A stretch of 64,000 nt of DNA from assembly GCF_003991355.1 (NCBI RefSeq), contig NZ_RCSU01000002.1:434001-498000 (forward strand), in the 5' to 3' direction. The notes under the pieces were generated by a model. The model saw only the letters and a program-made list of their open reading frames with translations, was not told where the DNA came from and did not search any database. The stretch comes from Pseudoflavitalea rhizosphaerae. Its GTDB lineage: Bacteria; Bacteroidota; Bacteroidia; Chitinophagales; Chitinophagaceae. The position numbers and the translations under genes are program-made. Of this stretch, positions 23,563 to 32,894 are shown one piece after another. Within the stretch, counting starts at the first letter, position 1; each line of letters opens with the position of its first letter.

Positions 23563-24273
23563 TCAGAGGCCAAGCTCTTTTAGAAATGCATCTTTGTAAT
23601 TACTGCCAATGGGAATTTCAATTCGATGGATAAATACACGATTGCCTTCGATATGTGAGATGGCGGATTTGTTGATGATGAAGGATCGATGCACCCGGAT
23701 GAATTGTGTAACCGGTAATTGTTGTTCAAATCCGGAGAAAGTAATAGCAGGCATATGTGTATGCTGCGGCGTAACGATCCTGGTGTAATTGCCGCTGGCT
23801 TCCGCATACAGGATGTCTTTGAATGGAACACGGAAGATCTTGCTATCGGTGCGGATGAAAAGGGCATCCTCTCCTTTTTCGGATTCCTGTTGTCCATTTA
23901 CAGGATTCCTTTTTTGCATATTTTCTATGGCTTTGTCAACGGCCACAATAAAACGCTCCAGGGAAAAAGGTTTGAGCAGGTAATCGCAGGCGGCGAGATC
24001 GAAAGCGTTCACTGCATATTCTTTGTATGCGGTAGTGAAGATCACCTGTGGTGGCTCTTTCACCGTCTTTAGAAAAGCAATGCCATCAAGTACAGGCATA
24101 TTGATATCGAGGAAAAGGATCTGCACATCATGTTCCTGCAAAGCTGCTTTAGCTTCCAGTGCATTGGAGCAGCCGGCTACTACCTGCAGGGCCGGAAGAT
24201 GCCTGCAATAACCTTCTATGATCTCGCGGGCAATAGGCTCATCATCTGCGATCACACAATTGTACCTGGCCAT
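23563..24273 (-). CDS. LytTR-family response regulator
   Basis: A 236-residue regulator. The receiver domain (1-120) has the acidic pair at D10-D11 and phospho-acceptor D56 (ILFLDINMP), with K105 in the LLKPF motif. The LytTR DNA-binding domain (about 135-236) has ILYAEASGNYTRI, FIRVHRSFIINK and IPIGSNYKDAFLKEL. It overlaps the kinase gene upstream by 1 bp, so the two form one unit. LytTR regulators bind paired 9-bp sites at promoters; the divergent outer-membrane receptor gene at 25551 is a likely target, by position only. Confidence 0.9.
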   Translation of the reverse strand: MARYNCVIADDEPIAREIIEGYCRHLPALQVVAGCSNALEAKAALQEHDVQILFLDINMPVLDGIAFLKTVKEPPQVIFTTAYKEYAVNAFDLAACDYLLKPFSLERFIVAVDKAIENMQKRNPVNGQQESEKGEDALFIRTDSKIFRVPFKDILYAEASGNYTRIVTPQHTHMPAITFSGFEQQLPVTQFIRVHRSFIINKSAISHIEGNRVFIHRIEIPIGSNYKDAFLKELGL

Positions 24274-25313
24274 TATTTTGCTTTTAGTTGTAACATCACG
24301 GAATAGGAATTATCCTTGTCTTCGATATTGAGATCGTATTCACCCGGGTACAGCAAGGCCAGTCTTTTTCGTACACTCTCCAGGCCAAAGCCGCTATGTG
24401 AATTCAACATCGGGCTTCCCTGCTGGTTGCTATTGGAATTCCAGACTGCAAATAAGATGGTGTCTTTCCATGTTTTCAATTGCATGCTGATCTGTATTTC
24501 CTGGCTGGTTGTATTCTTTGCATGTTTGAAAGCATTCTCGATGAACACGATCAACAGCAGTGGTGCAATTTTTATCTGAGGGTTGATATTGGGTTCGATC
24601 TCCACATACAACAGCAGTTTCTCTCCTACCCTGATCTTTTCAAATTCGATATAGTTATTGATATAGTCGAGCTCATGTTTCAGCGGAACGAATTGTTCTT
24701 TCGCATCATACACGGAATAGCGAAGCAGGTCCGAAAGTTTCAGTAAAAGCGGCGGCACTTTATCATGGCGTGTAAGACTGATGCCATAAATATTATTGAG
24801 GGTATTGAATAGGAAATGCGGGCTGAGCTGGCTTTGCAGCAACTGCAATTCGCTCTGGCTTTGAGCAGCGGATACTTTGGCTTCAGTGAGTTGCCCTTTC
24901 ACCGTTACACGGATCAGCTTAATGAGTATTCCGGAAGTGATGCTCAGGATCAGTAATGGCACTCCCATGAAGAGGAAGGCCATGAAATCCGAGCTCAGGC
25001 GCAAAGTGGCGCCAGCCATGATGAACACGAGGATGATGGTAAAGAAAATGATCACACCCAGCCAGAAAAAGATCCGCCTGGGAATATTATATTCCCTGCT
25101 GGCCCAGAGCAAAGACACATACCTGCCCATAAAAATGCCGAGAATAAAAAACACGGTGATCAGGAAAGCTGTTACCTCTTCATTATTGTGCATCCGTTCC
25201 TTCGTGTAGAAAAGAGCAGCCATGAAAATGGGGATACCGGCCCCGATGGCCAGCCAGAGATAATTCGGATCAGTGGGCGCTTTTGGATTGGCTGTATTTC
25301 CTTTGAGCTTCAT
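24273..25313 (-). CDS. LytS/YehU-type sensor histidine kinase
   Basis: A 346-residue membrane kinase. Four membrane segments lie within residues 18-135 (for example LWLAIGAGIPIFMAALFY and FFTIILVFIMAGATL), without a large external sensor domain. The His_kinase domain starts with the phospho-acceptor H166 in QLSPHFLFNTLNNI, and the HATPase domain has the N-box VFIENAFKHAKN and G-box SGFGLESVRKRL. This is the usual partner of LytTR regulators in Bacteroidota and is co-transcribed with one here. The signal is unknown. Confidence 0.9.
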   Translation of the reverse strand: MKLKGNTANPKAPTDPNYLWLAIGAGIPIFMAALFYTKERMHNNEEVTAFLITVFFILGIFMGRYVSLLWASREYNIPRRIFFWLGVIIFFTIILVFIMAGATLRLSSDFMAFLFMGVPLLILSITSGILIKLIRVTVKGQLTEAKVSAAQSQSELQLLQSQLSPHFLFNTLNNIYGISLTRHDKVPPLLLKLSDLLRYSVYDAKEQFVPLKHELDYINNYIEFEKIRVGEKLLLYVEIEPNINPQIKIAPLLLIVFIENAFKHAKNTTSQEIQISMQLKTWKDTILFAVWNSNSNQQGSPMLNSHSGFGLESVRKRLALLYPGEYDLNIEDKDNSYSVMLQLKAK

Positions 25314-25550
25314 AATGTTTTTTTTTCAGTGGTGGTAACACAAAACTGGACAGGTAAATCCAGACCACGAAAAGTTCCTGACGAATACTGACCGTACACT
25401 GATGGAATACCATTATGGATGGACGAAAACCTTTGTCATGTTCAGCCGGGCTTCCGTCATGCCATAAGCCTTGTTCAACATGATTATTTCCTGGCGCTGT
25501 AACCCTTTGCCAAATTTGCTGAAACCTTCATCGCTTTAACAGCTAACGTC

Positions 25551-28001
25551 ATGAGAACAATCTTTTTATTCCTCTTTTTCACTATTTCAATTTCTGATCT
25601 GGTGGCCCAGGGCAGGTTCCGGGCAACGGTCGGTGGTCAGATCAAAGATATACAAAACGAACCCGTTTCCGGAGCAACGGTAAACTTATTGATGGCCGGA
25701 GATTCCACTGTAGTGATGCGCCTTACGTCGGCGAACAATGGCAGTTTCGAGTTAAAAGTCGGCAGCCCTGGTATTTACCTTCTGGCTGTATCAGCAATCA
25801 GTATGGAGCCTTTTATCAGTCTCCCATTCACTATCGACAGTGCGGGCAAAAAGCTGCAGTGGCCGGCCATCATTCTTCGTCCACAGAAAAAGTCCACCCT
25901 GAAAGAAGTGGTGGTCACTGCAAAAAAACCGTTGCTGGAATACGATCTGGACAAAACCATCGTGAATGTGGAATCGATGATCGGCGCAGCAGCAGGCAGT
26001 TCCCTGGAAGTACTGGAAAAAACACCGGGAGTAACCGTAGATAATAATGGGGAGATCACCATGAACGGTATGCAGAGCGTTACTGTGCTGATAGACGGAA
26101 GACCTACCTATATGAGCGGCCGCGATCTGGCAGCCTATCTCCGCTCCCTGCCAGGCAGCCTGCTTGAAAAGATCGAGCTGATCACCAACCCTCCGGCAAA
26201 ATATGATGCCAATGGCGGTACTCTCATCAACATAAAACTGAAAAAGAAAAGAACACAGGGTTACGCAGGCAGCGCCACCCACAATTCGAATATTGGAAAA
26301 CGATACAGGACATACAATTCCATCAATCTGAATTATCTCAACAGGAAGGTCAACTATTTCGGCAACTTCAGTTACAGCCGATATACTGAACGTAACAAAA
26401 GTGCTGACGACAGGGCATTCTTCACATCCGGCGGGCAACGCACTGCCGCCACCAAAGTGGAAAACGATAACGATACCCGCAGTGATGAGTTCTCTGCCAG
26501 ACTGGGAATGGACTACAACCTCAACAAGAAAACAACACTGGGCTTTATCCTGAATGGCAACACCAGGAAAAGGAATGACGGATCGGAATACACAACACGA
26601 ATGTTCAGTACCAACAATATTCCCGATTCCACCGGCAGGGGCAATAACTCCACCCATGGCAGGTGGGAACAATTTGGAGCCAATGCCAATATGCAGCACC
26701 GGTTTACAGAAAAAGGAGAAGAAATAACGGCGGACCTCAATTATATCCGGTACAATAACAGGAGTACACAGGACCTGAACAATTATGTAGAGGACCAGTC
26801 CGGCCAGGTGGGCGATATCAACAGGTTCCTTTACATGCTTCCTTACAGTACGGATGTATTCACCGCCAGAATGGATTATTCATTACCGCTGAAAAACAAG
26901 GCAAGCTTCAGTACTGGCCTCAAATCAGGGCTGGTAAAGAACAATCATCAATCCGACTATTTTTCTATTCCCGAAAGCAAGCCTGTTCCGGACTACAGTA
27001 AATCCAACCACTTCATCTATCGTGAATATATACACGCAGTTTATGCAAACGGGCGAAAGAACTGGAAACGGTTCGGTCTGCAGCTCGGCCTGAGATGGGA
27101 ATACACGCAAACAAAAGGCAACCAGCTGGGTAACGAGGTAGTGGCCCCGTCTGTGTTCAGGCGTAACTATCATTCCCTTTTTCCATCTTTCTTTACTTCC
27201 TACAAACTGGATAGTGTTGGGAGAAACACACTGGCACTCAGTTATGCCAGGAGGATCAACCGGCCGGGCTATCAACAGCTCAATCCCTTCCTGTTCTTTA
27301 TTGATCAGTACAGCTATTCCACAGGTAACCCTATGTTGAATCCCACAATCGCCCATCGCTTTGAACTGAACTGGCGGTACAAACAATTACTCACCACCCG
27401 GTTGTTGTACGAAAGGCAGGATGATGGGATAGCGAATGCCACAAGGATCGATAAGAACACGCAGATCAACAGGCCGGAAAATTTCGCTTCCCGCGATCTG
27501 CTGGCGTTGCTGATCAACCTGAGTGTGAGACCCGCCAAATGGTGGAACCTGAACTTTCATATTGCAGGAGCAAGATTCAGTACAAATGGAAAACTGTACA
27601 GCCAGTCGATCAACCTTCAGCTCTATACCTGGAGAACACAAATTCAGAATCAGTTCAGCATAAGCAAAACCTGGAGCGCAGATCTCTATGCCACATATCA
27701 GGCGCCGAATATCAATTTCCAGACCTACGTGAAATCCAGGCATTGGGTAAATGCAGCCGTTCAAAAGAAAGTACTGAAGAACAAAGGTTCCATCAAGCTC
27801 AACCTGGAAGACATCTTCCATTCCATGGGGACCAGGGAAGAGAACAGAGGCCTGGTGAATGCATATTCCTTCCGCACCAATGATCCCGATACAAGGCGCA
27901 TAGCCATTTCCTTCAGCTATAATTTCGGCAAGGAGATCTTTAGTCGTAAACGTAAATACAATGATGATGCGGCCGATGAATTGAAAGAGCGGGCGCAGTA
28001 A
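25551..28001 (+). CDS. TonB-dependent-receptor-like outer membrane beta-barrel protein
   Basis: An 816-residue outer-membrane protein. A signal peptide (1-19, LVAQ) is followed by a carboxypeptidase-like regulatory domain (about 25-115, VGGQIKDIQNEPVSGATVNLL) and a plug domain (about 125-240, VVVTAKKPLLEYDLDKTIVNV, VLIDGRPTYMSGRDL). The C-terminal barrel to residue 816 resembles the OMP_b-brl_3 type. This group differs from SusC and has no SusD beside it; substrates are mostly unknown, possibly peptides or siderophores. It is divergent from the LytS/LytTR pair with a 237-bp spacer. Repeat copy 2 lies after its stop. Confidence 0.87.
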   Translation: MRTIFLFLFFTISISDLVAQGRFRATVGGQIKDIQNEPVSGATVNLLMAGDSTVVMRLTSANNGSFELKVGSPGIYLLAVSAISMEPFISLPFTIDSAGKKLQWPAIILRPQKKSTLKEVVVTAKKPLLEYDLDKTIVNVESMIGAAAGSSLEVLEKTPGVTVDNNGEITMNGMQSVTVLIDGRPTYMSGRDLAAYLRSLPGSLLEKIELITNPPAKYDANGGTLINIKLKKKRTQGYAGSATHNSNIGKRYRTYNSINLNYLNRKVNYFGNFSYSRYTERNKSADDRAFFTSGGQRTAATKVENDNDTRSDEFSARLGMDYNLNKKTTLGFILNGNTRKRNDGSEYTTRMFSTNNIPDSTGRGNNSTHGRWEQFGANANMQHRFTEKGEEITADLNYIRYNNRSTQDLNNYVEDQSGQVGDINRFLYMLPYSTDVFTARMDYSLPLKNKASFSTGLKSGLVKNNHQSDYFSIPESKPVPDYSKSNHFIYREYIHAVYANGRKNWKRFGLQLGLRWEYTQTKGNQLGNEVVAPSVFRRNYHSLFPSFFTSYKLDSVGRNTLALSYARRINRPGYQQLNPFLFFIDQYSYSTGNPMLNPTIAHRFELNWRYKQLLTTRLLYERQDDGIANATRIDKNTQINRPENFASRDLLALLINLSVRPAKWWNLNFHIAGARFSTNGKLYSQSINLQLYTWRTQIQNQFSISKTWSADLYATYQAPNINFQTYVKSRHWVNAAVQKKVLKNKGSIKLNLEDIFHSMGTREENRGLVNAYSFRTNDPDTRRIAISFSYNFGKEIFSRKRKYNDDAADELKERAQ

Positions 28002-28092
28002 AGGGTTTCCTGATTCCATTTTTTTTGTTCCCGCTCTCGAAAACACGATGGCGCTGGCTAAAAAGGTTGTTACATTTTATTTCGCTGTGCCC

Positions 28093-28195
28093 ACTCGCTC
28101 GCCTCCCGGTGAGTGAGTTTTGTTTAGTCGCCTCTGGCGACGCGGTGTTCGCCGGAGGCGAACAAATAGAAGTCACTCGCCGGGAGGCGAGCGAC
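28093..28195. repeat. nested GC-rich palindrome, copy 2 of 5
   Basis: Order here is A (28093-28117, somewhat diverged), C (28127-28141), B (28147-28163), A' (28172-28195); the B-C core is inverted relative to copy 1. It lies between the barrel protein gene and ung, in a 335-bp gap with nothing else recognisable. Confidence 0.85.
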
Positions 28196-28336
28196 TGCCA
28201 ACTCTCCGCCCTTCGGACTGGCCCCCAAGCAATGTAACAGCAGAGAAATATCCGATTGTGATTACGCCTGTGCATATGCCAGGATTGCTCAGGGAGTAAA
28301 TAATATTTTCTATTTTTACCCGAAACTTACTTTCGC

Positions 28337-29011
28337 ATGGATGTAAAAATCGATGAAAGCTGGAAGGTTGCACTGAAGAATGAGTTCACCAAGACCTATT
28401 TCCTTGAGATCGCTACTTTTCTGCGTACAGAAAAGATGACCGGAAAGACCATCTATCCTCCGGGCGGGCAGATCTTCAATGCTTTCAACCTGACCCATTT
28501 CGACAATGTGAAAGTGGTGATCCTGGGGCAGGACCCCTATCACGGTGCCGGACAAGCGCATGGCTTATGCTTTTCGGTAGCGCCGGGCATCAAGCCGCCT
28601 CCTTCGCTCGTGAATATTTTCAAGGAAATGCAATCAGACCTGGGATTGCCCATCCCCAATCATGGCACCCTCACCAAATGGGCGGAGCAGGGTGTGTTGC
28701 TGCTCAATGCCAGTCTCACAGTGCGTGCCGGCGAACCGATGAGCCATGCCAAGATCGGCTGGGCGCAATTCACTAATTCCGTGATCAGGAAAATATCCGA
28801 TGAAAAAAAGAATGTGGTATTCCTGCTCTGGGGAAAGTTTGCGCAGGAGAAGCAGGAGCTGATAGATGTAACGCGTCATCATCTGATATTGAAAGCTGCG
28901 CATCCGTCGCCGTTCTCAGCAGATTCCGGCTTTTTCGGTTGTAAGCATTTTTCCAAAACCAACCAGTTCCTTGTGCAAAACGGTATCGACCCAATCGATT
29001 GGGCGCTTTGA
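28337..29011 (+). CDS. ung: uracil-DNA glycosylase, family 1
   Basis: A 224-residue DNA repair enzyme that cuts out uracil arising from cytosine deamination or dUTP use. All family-1 motifs are visible: the water-activating GQDPYHG with D66, the uracil-binding LLLNASLTV, and the DNA-intercalation motif AHPSPFSA near residue 190. The length matches the family. No consensus promoter is sure (an AT-rich TATTTTTA lies about 25 bp upstream), and it is followed 21 bp later by plsC, which has its own -7 element. Confidence 0.95.
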   Translation: MDVKIDESWKVALKNEFTKTYFLEIATFLRTEKMTGKTIYPPGGQIFNAFNLTHFDNVKVVILGQDPYHGAGQAHGLCFSVAPGIKPPPSLVNIFKEMQSDLGLPIPNHGTLTKWAEQGVLLLNASLTVRAGEPMSHAKIGWAQFTNSVIRKISDEKKNVVFLLWGKFAQEKQELIDVTRHHLILKAAHPSPFSADSGFFGCKHFSKTNQFLVQNGIDPIDWAL

Positions 29012-29013
29012 TC

Positions 29014-29021
29014 TATCTTTG
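29014..29021 (+). promoter_or_regulatory. -7 promoter element TATCTTTG before plsC
   Basis: TATCTTTG lies 11 bp before the ATG at 29033, directly after the ung stop, giving a very short leader. No -33 box at the canonical distance. Confidence 0.5.
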
Positions 29022-29032
29022 CCCTTTTACTT

Positions 29033-29782
29033 ATGCATATTCTCAAAGCCATCATAGGAAGGATCATGGCCGCCTGGGCCGCTTTACTATTTACAGTAAC
29101 CCTGCTGATCTTCATGATCCCCTTTCTATTATTCTGCTATTTCCTTCCGGACCCAAAGAAAACCTATCGCTTTCTGAAGATGGCGCGTGTATGGATGCAG
29201 GTATTCCTTAACGGTATCGGTTGTCCGCTCCGCGTGACCGGCCAGCATCATTTCAAGAACGGAGAGAATTACATCGTAGTCTGCAATCATAATTCTTTCA
29301 TGGATGTTCCCATCAGTTCTCCCTTCATTCCCGGCGGTAATAAGACCATTGCGAAGATCGAGATGAAGAAGATCCCCATCTTCGGTCTTATCTATCAAAC
29401 CGGCAGTGTACTGGTAGACCGCAAAAGTGAGCAAAGCCGTAAAGGCAGTTATACAAAAATGAAGAATGTTTTAGCGATGGGACTTCACATGTGTCTCTAC
29501 CCCGAAGGCACTCGCAACAAAACTGAGCAACCCATCAAAGCCTTCCACGACGGCGCTTTCAGGCTAAGTATCGAAACAGGCAAAGCCATCATTCCCGCTC
29601 TCATCTTCAACACCCGTAAGGTACTCCCCAGCTCACCTACTTTCTACGTAATGCCTCATCGTCTCTATTTCGATTTCCTTCCCCCCATGTCAGCACTCCC
29701 CTCCGAAAGCACCGCTGAGTTCCGCGACCGCGTCCACCAGGTAATGGAAGCCCATTACGTGCAGCACTATAAAAACAGATAA
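29033..29782 (+). CDS. plsC: 1-acyl-sn-glycerol-3-phosphate acyltransferase
   Basis: A 249-residue membrane-bound acyltransferase that adds the second acyl chain in phospholipid synthesis, making phosphatidic acid. The catalytic HX4D motif is NHNSFMDV near residue 85, and the substrate motif YPEGTRNKT lies near residue 158. The N-terminus has one or two membrane segments (AAWAALLFTVTLLIFMIPFLL). It is the last gene before a 346-bp gap that holds repeat element S1, and it converges on lptD. Two PlsC paralogues are common in this phylum; only this one is in the window. Confidence 0.92.
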   Translation: MHILKAIIGRIMAAWAALLFTVTLLIFMIPFLLFCYFLPDPKKTYRFLKMARVWMQVFLNGIGCPLRVTGQHHFKNGENYIVVCNHNSFMDVPISSPFIPGGNKTIAKIEMKKIPIFGLIYQTGSVLVDRKSEQSRKGSYTKMKNVLAMGLHMCLYPEGTRNKTEQPIKAFHDGAFRLSIETGKAIIPALIFNTRKVLPSSPTFYVMPHRLYFDFLPPMSALPSESTAEFRDRVHQVMEAHYVQHYKNR

Positions 29783-29924
29783 TAAAAAAGTGGAATTGAA
29801 AAAAAATAAACAGAAGCATCACCAACAAACATTCTCCCTATAAACGGTCAGCATCAACATCACGCACCCCACTGTTCCCATTCACAAACACTGACGCACC
29901 CTCACCTTTCCCTCCCCCTCTCAG

Positions 29925-30116
29925 TGTGCTGTAGCAAAGGGATATTGTCTTTTCCGGGCCTCCGAAACGTAAGCCCCACAGCTCATCTTTGTACCACAGC
30001 CCCATCCAACCAATCCACTGCCCATAAAATCAACCAAACGCGCGGTTCGTTTCACAGCCGGCAAAGACAATATCCCTTTGCGAAAACGCAAAACAATACC
30101 TCTTTGCTACAGCACA
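29925..30116. repeat. intergenic stem-forming element S1
   Basis: An outer 15-bp inverted repeat (29925-29939 with 30102-30116) encloses a perfect 19-bp one (29934-29952 with 30063-30081) and an inner pairing CCGG (29954-29957 with 30058-30061). The central 100 bp shares blocks CGAAACGTAAGC, CCAACC and GGTTCGTTTC with element S2 at 53458-53584. No coding frame fits it. It lies between convergent plsC and lptD; the remaining bases of the gap (29783-29924) are AT-rich to C-rich with nothing recognised. It may be a structured RNA or a MITE-like repeat. Confidence 0.65.
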
Positions 30117-30128
30117 CCCCCTCCCCGC

Positions 30129-32816
30129 TTATTGTCCGTAGAAGAAGCGCGTCCTATTGATCTTCAGATCCCTCAGCAATCCGCTCTTCGGATTGATGGT
30201 GATATTGAAGGTCCTGTACAAACCAACGGGTGTAACGTTGATGGACATCTGCCAACAGTGCATTTCTCGGCTAAGCGAGAGGGTTAGCGACTGAATGGAT
30301 GAAGACTTGAAATCGTAATAGCTGCTTGCGCCCATTTTCCATCTGGGCGTTAAGTTGAAGTCTCCGTTCACGTTGATACTGGCATTGGAAACCGTTTCCC
30401 AGCCTTTGTAATCCGGACGGAACTGTCGTGAGAAATTATAGGAGAATGAAAGATTCACTGACCAGGGAATATTGAAATCGGCAAACTCGGAAGGATTGCG
30501 CCTGGCATATTCAAGTTGCGCCTGTTGTTCTTCCAGTGTAAGTGGCGGCAGGCCCAGGTCTTTTTCGGCTTCTTCCTGTTCCTTGGCCTTTTTCTCATCT
30601 TTCGGTTTACTCTGGAAAGTAGTGGAGATAGATACGCTGCCGCTGGTGATGCGACCGGGTTTGAAGCCACCGCCACCGGCCCACATGTATTTATTAATTC
30701 TGTAACCTGAGCTGTCTACCTGGTAAGGGTCCAGTACGGCGCCCGCTGTGATATTGATCTTCTCAAAAAGGGTACTGCGCGCATAGAGACTGAATGGCGC
30801 CAGTTTGAAGGAGTCGGCTACCAGGTTATAGCTACTGTTGAAACCGAAACCATCGATCAGCCTGATCTTTTTGATACCGCCATTGGCTGTATCTTTTTTG
30901 CTGCGGACCTTAGCTTCGATATTATTATCGATTCCGAAACCGATACCGCCGAACACACCTTCGGAAAATGGACCATAAATGCTGCCCTCGTAATAAGACG
31001 CACGAACCGTTCTTTTGGAAGCAGTATCAACATTGAAATCATACCAGTCATTTGCGGCGAGATCAGGTTTATAGCTCAGTGAAATGTTAGGACGAATAAC
31101 GTGGCGGATCGCCTGGAACTTGCTGTTCTTTCCAAAACCTTCGTATTTACCAAAAAGGGCTGTATTCAAACCAAGACTGAATGATATATCCCGCGCCTGA
31201 TAAAAACCATTAGCATTGGTAACGGTATCCACCTTATTGGTAACCGTGTCTAATCTCTTCATCAGTCTTCTCGAATACCATTTTTCTGAATAACTAATGC
31301 CCGGTGCAATCTGAATAGGTCCCAGCGGAGGCAATGACAATTGAATAGGAATATTGTGCTGTGCACCCCATTGCATGGTGTCCAGGATCTTGCTCACGTT
31401 GAAATCCCTTTCATATACACTGATCTGGTTGGCAAAATTGGTATTGAGACCGATACCCAACTTCTGGTACCATTTTGGTGTGCCTACCATTTCCTTCGGC
31501 TGGAAAGGATAAAAAGTATTCACTGTGAATGCAGCCGTAGGCAGGCTCATGTTGATGAGTGTGGATACGTTGTTCTGGCTATGGTTGGCGCTCAGGGTGA
31601 GGTTGAACTTATTGTCCCAGTTCTTCTGATAAGAAATGGAAGAGCTCAGCTGGTTCTGGAAATTGAGCGTTGGGTTATTGGCCACATACTGGTTGTACTT
31701 GGTAGATCCTGCATTCACGTTGGCGGAAAATGATGTTCCCGGCCTGGCCCTGCTATCTACCGAATGGCTCCAGTTGATATTGAAGGTTTGCGAAGTAGTA
31801 TACTCCTGTTTTGCCGTATTACTGAGAATTCGTGTATTCTGGAACGATAGGTTCATACTTCCGTTATAACGGTAACGCTTACGGTAAGTGGGAGATAAAT
31901 AAATATTATATCCTCCGTAGGAATAGATATTGGTGCGGAGGGTAACATCGAAATTATCGTTGAGTACCTTATAATAACCAAGACCTTCAAGTCCGATACC
32001 GAACTGTTCACTGGCCGCGAATTGTGGCGGGAGCAAACCGGAATGCCTTCCCTGTGAGATGGGAAAGAATCCGAATGGCAGGTAAATAGGTACAGGGACC
32101 CCTTCGAATTCCGGGTGGATGGGGCCAGACACTGCCAGTTTCTTGTTTACGAGTTTCATCTTCTTCGTTCGAAAGGCAAAGTGCGGTGTGTCCAGGTTAC
32201 AGGTTGTCATTTGTCCACGGAGTGCATAGTAATCCGTTTCATTGATCTTCTTGATGGTTTCCCCGTGCACGAACATTTCCCCCTGGGCGGTGGTGGTGGA
32301 TTTGGTAAGACCGCGCTGGGTCTTGAAATTGTATCGGATCATGTCAGACTCCATCTTGGTATCTGCCTGCACCATTTTGGGGCGGCCGATCATCTTACCG
32401 GTAGAGTCGCGACGGAATACGGCAATCACCATATTACTGGGCTGGTCCAGCTCGATGCTGTCTGCCGTCAGCTCCATATCTTTCTGCTTCACCGATGCCT
32501 TACTGAAGAGGATGATCTTTTTTGTTTTCACCTCCATCACCATGGAATCGGATGCGGCATAATTCACGGGGGCATCGAGCGAGTCCTTTGACATCTTTAT
32601 ACTGAAAGTATCCGTCTTTGTTATGAGAGAGTCCTTACGTTGGGGGATCGTATCGCTCTTCGGAACCTTAGATGTGTCCTGAAAAGCAGTTAATGAATTG
32701 TAAAAATCATAATCTGAATTGTAATTCGCGCGTAGATTGGACGTTATTAGCAAAAGTGATACGAATAAAATCCATGCTGAACTCTGTTTTAAGCTATTTT
32801 TGCGTCCGTTAGTCAT
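30129..32816 (-). CDS. lptD: LptD-like outer-membrane LPS assembly protein
   Basis: An 895-residue outer-membrane barrel that inserts lipopolysaccharide into the outer leaflet. A signal-type N-terminus is followed by a periplasmic jellyroll region at about 85-190 (KIILFSKASVKQKDMELTADSIELD), typical of OstA/LptA repeats. The segment FGFFPISQGRHSGLLPPQF begins the barrel (about 250-895), which ends in the aromatic RTRFFYGQ. It is divergent from the amidase gene at 32895 with a 78-bp spacer carrying a TATTTTTG element for lptD. The neighbourhood also holds a probable LptA-like gene. Bacteroidota members differ much from the E. coli protein. Confidence 0.88.
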   Translation of the reverse strand: MTNGRKNSLKQSSAWILFVSLLLITSNLRANYNSDYDFYNSLTAFQDTSKVPKSDTIPQRKDSLITKTDTFSIKMSKDSLDAPVNYAASDSMVMEVKTKKIILFSKASVKQKDMELTADSIELDQPSNMVIAVFRRDSTGKMIGRPKMVQADTKMESDMIRYNFKTQRGLTKSTTTAQGEMFVHGETIKKINETDYYALRGQMTTCNLDTPHFAFRTKKMKLVNKKLAVSGPIHPEFEGVPVPIYLPFGFFPISQGRHSGLLPPQFAASEQFGIGLEGLGYYKVLNDNFDVTLRTNIYSYGGYNIYLSPTYRKRYRYNGSMNLSFQNTRILSNTAKQEYTTSQTFNINWSHSVDSRARPGTSFSANVNAGSTKYNQYVANNPTLNFQNQLSSSISYQKNWDNKFNLTLSANHSQNNVSTLINMSLPTAAFTVNTFYPFQPKEMVGTPKWYQKLGIGLNTNFANQISVYERDFNVSKILDTMQWGAQHNIPIQLSLPPLGPIQIAPGISYSEKWYSRRLMKRLDTVTNKVDTVTNANGFYQARDISFSLGLNTALFGKYEGFGKNSKFQAIRHVIRPNISLSYKPDLAANDWYDFNVDTASKRTVRASYYEGSIYGPFSEGVFGGIGFGIDNNIEAKVRSKKDTANGGIKKIRLIDGFGFNSSYNLVADSFKLAPFSLYARSTLFEKINITAGAVLDPYQVDSSGYRINKYMWAGGGGFKPGRITSGSVSISTTFQSKPKDEKKAKEQEEAEKDLGLPPLTLEEQQAQLEYARRNPSEFADFNIPWSVNLSFSYNFSRQFRPDYKGWETVSNASINVNGDFNLTPRWKMGASSYYDFKSSSIQSLTLSLSREMHCWQMSINVTPVGLYRTFNITINPKSGLLRDLKINRTRFFYGQ

Positions 32817-32829
32817 AATGCAGTGGGAG

Positions 32830-32837
32830 CAAAAATA
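32830..32837 (-). promoter_or_regulatory. -7 promoter element TATTTTTG of lptD
   Basis: TATTTTTG on the minus strand, 13 bp before the lptD start at 32816. Confidence 0.5.
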
Positions 32838-32894
32838 AACAGAAAAGCATTAAGATGTTGTGAAGGTTTCGTTTCCTGAAAAATTGAACATGTA

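Noticed and set aside
25791-26699. Long open frame (302 residues) opposite the barrel protein gene
   Set aside because: It is antisense to a well-supported TonB-type gene, and its Ile/Val/Cys-rich composition is a reverse-strand artefact.
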